59,983 nucleotides of DNA, taken from Spirochaetaceae bacterium. Lineage in GTDB: Bacteria > Spirochaetota > Spirochaetia > Treponematales > Treponemataceae. The stretch covers positions 1 through 59,983 of the forward strand of contig JAGBFB010000022.1 in NCBI GenBank assembly GCA_017936665.1. The letters run 5' to 3'. Shown here piece after piece: positions 1-7,073 of this stretch (its first letter is position 1; each line of letters starts with the position of its first letter). Under the pieces are notes generated by a model, which saw only the letters and a program-made list of their open reading frames with translations, did not search any database and was not told the DNA's origin. The position numbers were made by a program, and so were the translations under genes.

Positions 1-532
1 TACAAATATACTGCAAAAATGCTGAAATTTCTAGGTCTTTTTCAATTTTAAACGAAGTTGCGTTAAAAATCTTTTTTATGGATTTATCACTCAAAAGTAA
101 CTCGTGATTTTCGTCACAGCGGTTTTGAAAAGTGTAAATCGGTAAGCCTAAATTGAATGGGTCGTATTTACAGATGAAAATTACAAAACTTGTGGGTAGT
201 TCCGAGTAGTCTTGCCCTTTAAGTAAGTTGTCGCAATCTAACATCGACTGATAAAAACGAGTTCTCAAGGGTAAATCTTCGTCAATAGCATTTTGAAGTT
301 CAATATCGAATACTTTGTCGCTATCTTTTATGTATACATCAAGTCGCACTCCCTTAGTTTCGTAATATGGCGAAATTGTTTTTTCAATTTCTGGATAAGT
401 GATGTGGTCAATTTTGATTTTGAGTAACCGTTCCAATAATTCTTGGCAAATATCTTGGTTTTCATGCAACACTTTTTCAAAAATATAGTGGTCTGCAAAA
501 GTAAGGTCTTCAAATTTCTTAAAATACATCAT
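1..532 (-). CDS. Rpn-family PD-(D/E)XK nuclease/putative transposase, C-terminus outside window
   Basis: The frame is open from an ATG at 532 (a second ATG follows directly) to the window edge, so at least 177 residues are seen and the C-terminus is missing. A strong GAGGAG ribosome-binding site lies 7 bases before the ATG. The protein begins MMYFKKFEDLTFADHYIF. At about residues 50-70 it carries the nuclease core: GVRLDVYIKD (acidic metal ligand) followed by FDIELQ (the E-x-Q half of a PD-(D/E)XK site), then a segment reading RTRFYQSMLD. This combination is typical of the recombination-promoting nuclease / PDDEXK_2 transposase family, present in many copies in host-associated treponemes. Known members promote DNA breakage and recombination; activity here is inferred. 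No inverted repeats or target duplication are visible at the 5' side. Confidence 0.82.
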   Translation of the reverse strand, partial: MMYFKKFEDLTFADHYIFEKVLHENQDICQELLERLLKIKIDHITYPEIEKTISPYYETKGVRLDVYIKDSDKVFDIELQNAIDEDLPLRTRFYQSMLDCDNLLKGQDYSELPTSFVIFICKYDPFNLGLPIYTFQNRCDENHELLLSDKSIKKIFNATSFKIEKDLEISAFLQYIC

Positions 533-649
533 AGTTTTTCTCCTCAAAAATAATTTTTTTTGTACATATTTATTATTGAGAAAAAATTGCATTTTTTAGC
601 AAAAACTTTGAAAAAAAATAAAAAAAATCAGAAAAATATGTTATTCTAA

Positions 650-695
650 AAAAAACAATGCCCAAGAACTTATCTTTTGGATAAATATCTTGGGC
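650..695 (-). terminator. Rho-independent terminator of the small lipoprotein gene
   Basis: Arms GCCCAAGA (660-667) and TCTTGGGC (688-695) pair perfectly. After a small internal mismatch they continue with TTATC (670-674) and GATAA (680-684). Read on the minus strand, the hairpin is followed by ATTG and a run of eight T (658-651), so it terminates transcription leaving the gene that stops at 735. Between it and the nuclease start at 532 there is only AT-rich sequence, with no gene seen. Confidence 0.75.
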
Positions 696-734
696 GATTT
701 TATTTGATAACTTGCTTTTGCAAGGATTTTTTAC

Positions 735-1100
735 TTAACTGTTATAAACCTTTTGATTATTAAATAATATTGTATTTAACAATGTATTATTTTTTTCATC
801 AAGTTTAGCCTTAGCACTTAAATTAGAAAGACTTGAAGGATAACTTCTATCAGATTCTGGATAACTAGAAAATTCACCAGTAATTCCAGATTCAACCCAT
901 TGTTGATTTGTTGCTTTATAATTTTCACTACCTTGAGTCAATACCCCATTAATATAAAGTGAATCAGGTGTAAATTTTGTTCCAGAGCCATTATCTCCAG
1001 AATTTCCTGAAACTCCCCCGTTTATATCACCACAAGCAACAAAAAAACTTGCTTCCAAAACAATCATCATCAAAATAGCAAAAAAACTGTGTAATTTCAT
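735..1100 (-). CDS. Small putative lipoprotein, function unknown
   Basis: 121 residues. The N-terminus is a hydrophobic signal followed by FVAC-GD, a plausible spirochaetal lipobox with the lipidated Cys at residue 23. A Gly/Asn/Ser-rich linker follows (residues 26-40), then a short polar domain containing SLYINGVL. I recognise no family. The ATG at 1100 is the most upstream possible start, because an in-frame stop lies just before it, but no clear ribosome-binding site precedes it, so expression or start choice is uncertain. A strong terminator follows the stop. The lipid anchor implies a membrane location; any function would be a guess. Confidence 0.5.
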   Translation of the reverse strand: MKLHSFFAILMMIVLEASFFVACGDINGGVSGNSGDNGSGTKFTPDSLYINGVLTQGSENYKATNQQWVESGITGEFSSYPESDRSYPSSLSNLSAKAKLDEKNNTLLNTILFNNQKVYNS

Positions 1101-1267
1101 AATCTTTTAATAAAGGTGTGCGTAAAATTTCTTCTGGCACAAAAGAATTATTTTTACACAAAACTTTTTTTTTGGAGAGGAAAATTATGTTCGTTTCACA
1201 AAGTAAAACTCGTCGCAATTATTATTTTAGAGTTTAATTTTTTTTCAAAATTCTATATAGATTTTTC

Positions 1268-1296
1268 TTGCCATAATTCAAAATAGGGAGTATAAT
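1268..1296 (+). promoter_or_regulatory. Sigma-70-type promoter for the heavy-metal-binding protein
   Basis: TTGCCA (1268-1273) and a consensus TATAAT (1291-1296) are separated by exactly 17 bases. A GAGG ribosome-binding site (1305-1308) and the ATG at 1316 follow. The 1101-1267 gap upstream holds no convincing gene; it contains a weak relative of the 38-base motif described at 12577 and 57590. Confidence 0.8.
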
Positions 1297-1315
1297 AATT
1301 ACTAGAGGTACGCCG

Positions 1316-1525
1316 ATGGAAAGAAAAATTTATGTAGCTGGAATGTCATGTGATGCTTGCGAAAACAAGGTAAATACAGCTGTTTCTGCAGTGGCTGGCG
1401 TTAACAGTTGCAAAGCAAATGCCATGAAAGCACAGGTTTTAGTTGATTATGACGAATCTGTAGGTGGAATCGATGCTGCTATTGAGTCAGCAATTTCCAG
1501 TTGTGGTTTTGACGTATTAGGTTAA
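1316..1525 (+). CDS. copZ: Heavy-metal-associated (HMA) domain protein, copper chaperone CopZ-like
   Basis: 69 residues forming one HMA fold. The metal-binding loop is GMSCDACE, with Cys12 and Cys15 in the M-x-C-x-x-C pattern, and the length fits a stand-alone copper chaperone. Such proteins bind Cu(I) in the cytoplasm and pass it to P-type ATPases or metal-responsive repressors. No copper ATPase or regulator is adjacent: the gene is monocistronic, between its own consensus promoter and a strong terminator. The metal cannot be assigned from sequence alone, and mercury or other soft metals remain possible. Confidence 0.85.
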   Translation: MERKIYVAGMSCDACENKVNTAVSAVAGVNSCKANAMKAQVLVDYDESVGGIDAAIESAISSCGFDVLG

Positions 1526-1570
1526 TTTAACTAAAAGGTTTAATTTTTAACTTTTTAACAGCTAATAGAA

Positions 1571-1614
1571 AACTGAAAATCTGTCCAAAAAAAGTTCAGA
1601 TTTTCAGTTTTTTT
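1571..1614 (+). terminator. Strong terminator after the HMA gene
   Basis: A perfect 13-bp stem, AACTGAAAATCTG (1571-1583) with CAGATTTTCAGTT (1597-1609), has a 13-base loop and is followed by a T run to 1614. The convergent lspA gene ends at 1621, so the stem may also act weakly on transcripts from that side, although the T run there is poor. Confidence 0.88.
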
Positions 1615-1620
1615 GTTTTA

Positions 1621-2205
1621 TTAATTATCTGAGTCAGTTGAATCTACTGTTTCTGTTTTTTCTTCAGTTTCTGAAGGTTTTTCTTCAACTTTTTTATCTG
1701 ATAATAATTTATCCTTTGCAAAGAAAATATCATAAATGATAAAAATTATAACACCAAATGTAATTGATAAATCGGCTACATTTAAAATTCCTGTGCGCAA
1801 GTTTCCAATACCAAAATTCATAAAATCAATAACACAGAAATTATTAAAAAGTCTATCAAGAAGGTTTCCTAATCCACCTGCAATTACTGATGTAAATAAA
1901 ATACATCTAAATGTGTCTTTTTCTTTGAATAAACACCAATACAAGCCTGCAAAACAAACTAAAATTGGAATAATTGCTAAAAGAATATATTTTAGAACTA
2001 TAGGGAAATTTGCTCCCATACTCAAGAAAGCACCTGTATTTTCAGCATAAATCAACTTAAAAATTCCACCTAAAAAACTCTTAGGAAAATGACCTTTTAG
2101 AAATTCTACAGCAAGAATTTTTGTTAATCTATCTAGACCAAAATTTATTACAAATGTAATAATTGTAACAAGAATAATCTTTTTTCTTTTTGAATCTGTT
2201 GGCAT
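1621..2205 (-). CDS. lspA: Lipoprotein signal peptidase (signal peptidase II)
   Basis: 194-residue inner-membrane aspartic protease that cleaves prolipoproteins just before the lipidated Cys. It has four hydrophobic segments (about 9-27, 65-90, 98-115, 140-160). Family motifs are visible: LDRLTK near residue 24, AENTGAF (55-60), GGLGNLLDRL with catalytic Asp117, and LNVADLSI with catalytic Asp145. Asn and Gly residues around both Asp match the family. A charged Glu/Lys/Thr/Asp tail after residue 168 is longer than in most LspA proteins. It processes the many lipoproteins encoded here (735, 27776, 29033). The gene sits alone downstream of leuCD. Confidence 0.96.
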   Translation of the reverse strand: MPTDSKRKKIILVTIITFVINFGLDRLTKILAVEFLKGHFPKSFLGGIFKLIYAENTGAFLSMGANFPIVLKYILLAIIPILVCFAGLYWCLFKEKDTFRCILFTSVIAGGLGNLLDRLFNNFCVIDFMNFGIGNLRTGILNVADLSITFGVIIFIIYDIFFAKDKLLSDKKVEEKPSETEEKTETVDSTDSDN

Positions 2206-2232
2206 TAAACTTTCCTTAAAATGATAATATAC

Positions 2233-2268
2233 AAAAGAGCTGTAATGTAATCACAAAACAGCCCTTTT
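2233..2268 (-). terminator. Terminator of the leuCD operon
   Basis: On the minus strand AAAAGGGCTGT (2268-2258) pairs with ACAGCTCTTTT (2243-2233), 11 bp with one G-U pair, and ends in a T-rich tail running towards 2226. It separates leuD (stop at 2288) from lspA. Confidence 0.75.
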
Positions 2269-2287
2269 TAACAAAATTTAGTTTTTA

Positions 2288-2821
2288 TTAATATTTTTTA
2301 TCAGCGTATCCAATCCAGCCTTCGTTTTCTACGAGAGCTTTTTCAAATCCATCTAATCTAAAATGATAACTTTTAGAAAGGCTTCCTGAAATTAATTTAA
2401 CTTTAGCAGTACCATCATCATTCATAATGATATTACATTCAGTTTCTTTATCAGCAAATGTATGAAACATATCTTCAATATCTTTTTTGTTAAGTTCTAT
2501 AGCCATCATTCCGCAGTTATACATATTTTGTCTAAAAATACGAGCAAAATTTACTGCAACAACTGCATTAATTCCGTTTACTTCCAAAGCCCATGGAGCA
2601 TGTTCGCGGCTAGAACCACATCCAAAGTTTTCTCTTGTAATGATAATACTTTTTCCTGGAATATCAGTTTTTGAGTTAAAACCGTCCATTTTTAAGTCTT
2701 CAAGAAGATAAGGTTTTAATGCTTGTTTACTAATTTCTGTTAAATATTTTGCAGGAATAATTTCGTCAGTATTGATATCTGAACGATCCAAAAATAGAAC
2801 TTTACCACCAAATTGTTTCAT
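2288..2821 (-). CDS. leuD: 3-isopropylmalate dehydratase small subunit
   Basis: 177 residues, the length of the shorter archaeal-type LeuD class. It shows NTDEIIPAKYL (about 17-27) and the swivelling-domain signature ENFGCGSSREHAPWAL, which completes the active site of the aconitase-fold heterodimer. With LeuC it isomerises 2-isopropylmalate to 3-isopropylmalate in leucine synthesis. Its start overlaps the leuC stop by one base (TAATG), so translation is coupled. Neither leuA nor leuB is nearby, so another hydroxyacid substrate (citramalate, homocitrate or dimethylmalate type) cannot be excluded. Confidence 0.9.
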   Translation of the reverse strand: MKQFGGKVLFLDRSDINTDEIIPAKYLTEISKQALKPYLLEDLKMDGFNSKTDIPGKSIIITRENFGCGSSREHAPWALEVNGINAVVAVNFARIFRQNMYNCGMMAIELNKKDIEDMFHTFADKETECNIIMNDDGTAKVKLISGSLSKSYHFRLDGFEKALVENEGWIGYADKKY

Positions 2822-4113
2822 TAGTTATTTCCTTTATAAAGTGATGAATTTGTTATTGTTCCAGCGATTGCTGTTGCAGCGGCTGATGCAGGGCTCATAA
2901 GGTGAACCATACCACCCTTACCCATTCGTCCGTTAAAGTTTCTGTTTGTAGTTGATGCACAAACTTCTTTTTCTGCTAAAACTCCATTACTCATACCAAG
3001 ACAAGCACCACAAGTTGGATTTGTTACACAGAAACCAGCTTCCATGAAAATATCGATAATTCCTTCTTTAAGAGCTTGTTTGTAAACTCCAGGAGTTGCA
3101 GGAGAAAGAATACCTCTAACTCCGTCAGCAATTTTTTTGCCTTTAAGAACTTCGGCTGCTACGCGTAAATCTTCGATTCTTCCGTTAGTACATGAACCGA
3201 TATAAACTTGGTCAACTTTAGTTCCTGCAAATTCTGAAACTGGTTTAACTTGGTCAGGTTTGTAGTTAAATGTTGCCATTGGAGAAAGATTTGATAAATC
3301 GAAAGTATAAATTTTTTCGTATTCTGCATCTTCATCACTTGCCCATTTTGAATATTCAGCAAGAGCATCTTCTTTTGAAGCAAAATCATCTTTGATAAAA
3401 GGCCACAAATATTCTACAGTTGTCATATCTGGCATACAAATTCCTGATGTTCCACCAGCTTCGATTGCCATGTTACAAAGTGTCATTCTGGCTTCCATTG
3501 ACATTTTGTCAACGATAGGACCTGTAAATTCCATTACGCAATTTGTAGCACCATTTACTCCGATTTGTCCAATGATGTATAAAATTACATCTTTTGCATA
3601 AACACCTTCAGGAAGAGTTCCATTAAGTACAAATTTGATAGTTTTAGGTTCTTTAAAAGAACAAACACCTTTTAAAATACCAACTTCTAGGTCTGTTGTT
3701 CCAACACCAGCAGCAAAGGCACCAAAAGCACCATGTGTACAAGTATGGCTATCTCCCATGATAATTGTAAAACCAGGACGAACAAAGCCTTTTTCAGGAA
3801 AGATTGCATGACAAACACCGTTTGCACCAATATCAAAAAAATCTTTGATATTATTTCTTCTTGCCCAATCTCGCAAAATTTTACTTTGAGTTGCAGTTTT
3901 TGAATCTTTAGAAGGGGTTACATGGTCAATAACAGCTTTGATTTTTGTAGGATCAAAAACTCTATCCATTTTGCGTTCCATCAAATCTGTTATAGCAATA
4001 GGAGTTGTAATTTCATGACAAAAAACTCTGTCTAATTTTACTACCCAAGTATCATCAAAAGGTTTTTCAACAACATGTGCATCAAAAATCTTTTGTGCAA
4101 TAGTTTTTTTCAT
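2821..4113 (-). CDS. leuC: 3-isopropylmalate dehydratase large subunit
   Basis: 430-residue aconitase-superfamily subunit of the archaeal/HacA-like class. Three Cys ligands of the [4Fe-4S] cluster are visible: Cys308 in IGSCTNG, and Cys368 and Cys371 in NPTCGACLG. GDSHTCTHGAFGAFA near residue 120 and VGTTDLE near 137 are further signatures. The ribosome-binding site AAGGA lies before the ATG. A promoter (TTGTAA-17-TAAAAT) sits at 4175-4147. I see no leucine-rich leader peptide or T-box in the short 5' region. Partner is leuD, translationally coupled downstream. Confidence 0.92.
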   Translation of the reverse strand: MKKTIAQKIFDAHVVEKPFDDTWVVKLDRVFCHEITTPIAITDLMERKMDRVFDPTKIKAVIDHVTPSKDSKTATQSKILRDWARRNNIKDFFDIGANGVCHAIFPEKGFVRPGFTIIMGDSHTCTHGAFGAFAAGVGTTDLEVGILKGVCSFKEPKTIKFVLNGTLPEGVYAKDVILYIIGQIGVNGATNCVMEFTGPIVDKMSMEARMTLCNMAIEAGGTSGICMPDMTTVEYLWPFIKDDFASKEDALAEYSKWASDEDAEYEKIYTFDLSNLSPMATFNYKPDQVKPVSEFAGTKVDQVYIGSCTNGRIEDLRVAAEVLKGKKIADGVRGILSPATPGVYKQALKEGIIDIFMEAGFCVTNPTCGACLGMSNGVLAEKEVCASTTNRNFNGRMGKGGMVHLMSPASAAATAIAGTITNSSLYKGNN

Positions 4114-4146
4114 ATTAGAATCCTTTATTTCAAATTATTTTATTAT

Positions 4147-4175
4147 ATTTTAATACAAATACTAAGGATTTACAA
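4147..4175 (-). promoter_or_regulatory. Probable leuCD promoter
   Basis: On the minus strand TTGTAA (4175-4170), a 17-base spacer, then TAAAAT (4152-4147), about 35 bases before the leuC ATG. It diverges from the toxin promoter at 4218-4246. Confidence 0.6.
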
Positions 4176-4217
4176 GTAAGTAAAAATATCAATATTAGAG
4201 AGGTTTATTATATATAC

Positions 4218-4246
4218 TTTACAAAATAATAGTAAATAGATATAAT
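4218..4246 (+). promoter_or_regulatory. Promoter of the putative type I toxin mRNA
   Basis: TTTACA (4218-4223), a 17-base spacer and consensus TATAAT (4241-4246). The start site should fall at 4253-4254, directly before the left inverted-repeat arm GGAAATGCC (4255 on). The leader to the ATG would be about 80 bases, long for so small a gene. Confidence 0.75.
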
Positions 4247-4281
4247 TACTTATTGGAAATGCCAAAAATTCAGGCGGCGTA

Positions 4282-4326
4282 CTCCCTACTCAATCAGCTT
4301 TTTTGCTGAAATAAAGACAAGGGAGG
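4282..4326 (+). promoter_or_regulatory. Leader structure masking the toxin ribosome-binding site
   Basis: CTCCCT (4282-4287) is exactly complementary to AGGGAG (4320-4325), which contains the Shine-Dalgarno AGGGAGG placed 6 bases before the ATG at 4333. Between them TCAGC and GCTGA form a small hairpin with a T6 loop (about 4293-4308). The initiation site would therefore be closed in the folded leader, a common trait of type I toxin mRNAs. The fold is inferred by eye. Confidence 0.55.
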
Positions 4327-4332
4327 CTATCT

Positions 4333-4434
4333 ATGACTTGTGAAATGATTATTAGTTTGATAACTTGTGTTGCAACAATAATCGGAACAGTTGTAGCTCT
4401 GCTTTCTTACCTAAAAAAGAAAGAAAAAGAGTAA
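4333..4434 (+). CDS. Putative type I toxin: 33-residue single-helix membrane peptide
   Basis: ATG at 4333, stop TAA at 4432-4434, 33 codons, strong AGGGAGG site 6 bases upstream. The peptide is one hydrophobic segment (about residues 5-27, containing TIIGTVVALLSYL) followed by a basic/charged tail, KKKEKE. Size, single helix and charged C-terminus fit the small pore-forming peptides of type I systems (Fst, TxpA/BsrG and holin-like families), but I recognise no exact family. The gene has its own consensus promoter, a long structured leader, a masked ribosome-binding site, and a convergent antisense RNA overlapping its 3' untranslated region. Toxicity is inferred from architecture only. It is too short for normal gene-calling limits. 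Confidence 0.65.
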   Translation: MTCEMIISLITCVATIIGTVVALLSYLKKKEKE

Positions 4435-4523
4435 AAAATAAAGCCGCCAAAATGACTCGCACCCATTTGACGGCTTTTAAGCAAAAAATGTGGAGACGAC
4501 CAAATGAATTTTGGCATTTCCTT
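4433..4523 (-). ncRNA. Putative antisense RNA antitoxin, convergent on the toxin 3' UTR
   Basis: A promoter at 4558-4530 should start an RNA near 4523, and a strong hairpin plus T run ends it near 4433, giving about 90 nucleotides. It is fully complementary to the toxin mRNA 3' untranslated region and stops at the toxin stop codon. Its first bases, GGAAATGCCAAAATTCA, nearly repeat the 5' end of the toxin mRNA because of the inverted repeat. Convergent 3'-overlapping antisense RNAs control txpA/ratA and bsrG/SR4 in Bacillus; the role here is by analogy. Confidence 0.58.
4441..4476 (-). terminator. Terminator of the antisense RNA
   Basis: AAGCCGCCAAAATG (4441-4454) pairs with CATTTGACGGCTT (4464-4476) with one mismatch and one bulged base. 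Read on the minus strand it is followed by TTTATTTTTT (4442-4433), a good intrinsic terminator. On the plus strand only four T follow, so the toxin mRNA probably reads through to the T8 run after 4521. Confidence 0.7.
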
Positions 4524-4529
4524 TTTTTT

Positions 4530-4558
4530 AATATACAACGACTTTAGAAATTTTGCAA
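4530..4558 (-). promoter_or_regulatory. Promoter of the antisense RNA
   Basis: Minus strand TTGCAA (4558-4553), 17 bases, TATATT (4535-4530). The predicted start near 4523 lies directly before the right inverted-repeat arm, mirroring the toxin promoter at the left arm. Between this promoter and the galactanase stop at 4634 I see nothing else. Confidence 0.68.
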
Positions 4559-4633
4559 GTAAATTCCTCGTTTTGTTATCTAAGAATTTTTCGGAGTGAG
4601 TATTTATAAATTCAAGTTTTGTTTGTAAAAATT

Positions 4634-5770
4634 CTACAAGGGGCCTATATAAACATTGTTAAAATCAAACCAAGTTGTATTTTCGATTGTTGAAGAATTA
4701 TTTTCTTTTTCGTTTGAAATCCAGGCTGGTTCCCACCAAAAAACTCCACTAGAATTGTTTTTTACCGAATTTTTTACAATATTGCAAAGTTCATTAAAAT
4801 AAGATTTTTGTCCTTCTGGAGTTGCATCAAAATTTTCAATAAGTTGATTTTTCATTCCGTACAAATTTGAAAGATTATCATTCCAGCCTAAAGTCCAAGG
4901 ATAGGCTGTTTCTACGATAAAAACACCTTTATTAAATTTTTCTGACAAAGTTTTTATGCAATTTCCTAATTTTGATAAATCTTTTCCTTGCCAAAGAGAA
5001 TAATAAGACAAACCGATAATATCGTAATCAAGATTAGATTTTTCGGCACAAGAAAACCACCAAAGACAACGAGATAAATCCCCAGAAGAATCAATATGTA
5101 AAATGATTTTTGCTTTTGGAAAAATATTTTTTGTGGCTTTTATTCCTTCATTTAGTATTGATGCAAGATTTGAAAACTTTTGAACATCACTTCCCTTGTT
5201 TTTTATTGCTCCATAAGGAAATAAAATTCCATTTGTAATTTCATTTCCAATTTGCACATAATCAACATGGATTTTTGCTTCTTTAAATTTTTCTAAAGAT
5301 TCAGTTATGTAATCAAAAACAATTTTTTGAATTTCTTTTTGGGCTTCATTAAAATTTTTTCTAGAAAGTTTTTCTTGCCATTTTACAGGAAGATTTTGAT
5401 TTGCTGGATCTGCCCAATAATCTGAATAATGAAAATCAATCAAAACTTTCATACCTGCATTTTTTACACGCTGAGCAATTTTTATGGTATTTTCAAGATT
5501 ACAATAATTTTTTCCTGTAGAATTTTTAGGTGATAACTCAGGATTTATCCAAACTCTAAGCCGTACGCAATCTAGTTTTTTTTCAGAAAAAAAAGAAATT
5601 ACATCAGGAATTAAATCTTTATTCTCTGTAAAATATTTTGCTCCAGAATCTTCTAATTGTTGTAAAGAAGATAAATCTGCTCCTTTTACAAAAATTTGTG
5701 CAAAAAGAGAAAAATTTATATACACAAAAAAGAGTGAAATTAAAAAAATTTTTTTTTCTAAGAATTTCAT
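4634..5770 (-). CDS. Secreted arabinogalactan endo-beta-1,4-galactanase, GH53
   Basis: 378 residues with a signal peptide ending near residue 25 (SLFAQ). The mature enzyme is a single GH53 (beta/alpha)8 barrel starting with FVKGADLSSL. The family acid/base Glu177 is in QIGNEITNG and the nucleophile Glu287 in VETAYPWT; FHYSDYWADP near residue 113 is also typical. It cleaves beta-1,4-galactan side chains of pectin. The length is normal for a bare catalytic domain without carbohydrate-binding modules. It is translationally coupled (TAATG) to a CMP kinase upstream, an odd partnership with no obvious metabolic link. No galactan transporters are adjacent. Confidence 0.92.
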   Translation of the reverse strand: MKFLEKKIFLISLFFVYINFSLFAQIFVKGADLSSLQQLEDSGAKYFTENKDLIPDVISFFSEKKLDCVRLRVWINPELSPKNSTGKNYCNLENTIKIAQRVKNAGMKVLIDFHYSDYWADPANQNLPVKWQEKLSRKNFNEAQKEIQKIVFDYITESLEKFKEAKIHVDYVQIGNEITNGILFPYGAIKNKGSDVQKFSNLASILNEGIKATKNIFPKAKIILHIDSSGDLSRCLWWFSCAEKSNLDYDIIGLSYYSLWQGKDLSKLGNCIKTLSEKFNKGVFIVETAYPWTLGWNDNLSNLYGMKNQLIENFDATPEGQKSYFNELCNIVKNSVKNNSSGVFWWEPAWISNEKENNSSTIENTTWFDFNNVYIGPL

Positions 5771-6336
5771 TAATCTTCTGATTTTACAACTAATCCCATA
5801 GAAACTAATTTTTCTAAAATTTGAGTTACAATTTCTTGAGGATTATACAAAGCTGTATCAATTTTCATATCAACAAAATCAAACTGGTTATTATCGATTT
5901 TGTATAATTTTTGATAGCGAATTGAATCTTCTCTATCTCGCATTGCGGTAAAATTCATTATTTCTTGAAGATTTCCACCTTCTCGATTAAAAACACGCTT
6001 TGCACGAGTTTCATCATCTGCAAGAAGATAAACTTTTAAATCAGCTTCTTTTAACATCCAAATTGCAAGGCGACTTCCTAAAACGCAGGATTGTTTTTGG
6101 GCCATTTCAACTTGTTTTGTATCAACTGTTATATCAAAAGAATCATCTGTTTTTGCTTTTTCGATAATTTCTGCCAAAGACATTCCAGTTTCTGCAGCAA
6201 GAGAACGAAATGTGTAATTTATCATGGAAATTCCAAGAGTTTCTGATAGAAGTGTGCTAACAGTAGTATTTCCACAACCACTTTTTCCTGAAATGGCAAT
6301 TCTAACTTCTTTATTTGGTACGATAGTATAGTTCAT
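5770..6336 (-). CDS. Archaeal-type (d)CMP kinase family protein
   Basis: 188-residue P-loop kinase of the compact archaeal/spirochaetal cytidylate kinase group, which phosphorylates (d)CMP with ATP. The P-loop at residues 17-25 reads GKSGCGNTT: the usual Lys of GxxxxGK[ST] is Asn23. An adenylate-kinase-like lid lies near residues 110-130 (RVFNREGG, then AMRDREDSIRYQ). AGGAG precedes the ATG by about 5 bases. The stop overlaps the galactanase start by one base. Assignment to CMP rather than another nucleotide rests on overall resemblance. Confidence 0.72.
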   Translation of the reverse strand: MNYTIVPNKEVRIAISGKSGCGNTTVSTLLSETLGISMINYTFRSLAAETGMSLAEIIEKAKTDDSFDITVDTKQVEMAQKQSCVLGSRLAIWMLKEADLKVYLLADDETRAKRVFNREGGNLQEIMNFTAMRDREDSIRYQKLYKIDNNQFDFVDMKIDTALYNPQEIVTQILEKLVSMGLVVKSED

Positions 6337-6486
6337 AAAAATCTCCTAAAATCTTTAGATAATTATATTACTTATCATTTCTATTTTCAATAATGTATAT
6401 TTTTTTTCATAAAAAAAAACTGTAGTAAAATTCTTTGGGTGATGATATACTTAAATTGTAATAATATTTTTTTATAGGAGGATAAT

Positions 6487-7066
<580 letters not shown>

Positions 7067-7073
7067 ACCTCAT

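Larger units (their letters stand above)
4255..4521. repeat. Inverted repeat pair bracketing the toxin/antisense locus
   Basis: Left arm GGAAATGCCAAAAATTCA (4255-4272) is complementary to right arm TGAATTTTGGCATTTCC (4505-4521), apart from one extra A. A second complementary pair lies inside it: GGCGGC (4273-4278) with GCCGCC (4443-4448). The right arm is followed by eight T, so the arms could fold a full-length mRNA back on itself and also end its transcription. No target-site duplication was found outside the arms, which argues against a simple miniature transposon. Confidence 0.7.

Noticed and set aside
1027-1218. A 63-codon minus-strand frame upstream of and overlapping the small lipoprotein
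   Set aside because: It overlaps the lipoprotein signal sequence out of frame and has no family features.
4255-4521. Simple MITE (non-coding miniature transposon)
   Set aside because: There are terminal inverted repeats but no target duplication, and promoters, ribosome-binding site, reading frame and terminators fit a toxin-antitoxin unit better. Mobility is not excluded.
4365-4547. A 60-codon plus-strand frame over the toxin 3' region
   Set aside because: It lies in another frame of the 33-codon gene, crosses the terminator hairpin, and has no ribosome-binding site or plausible protein character.
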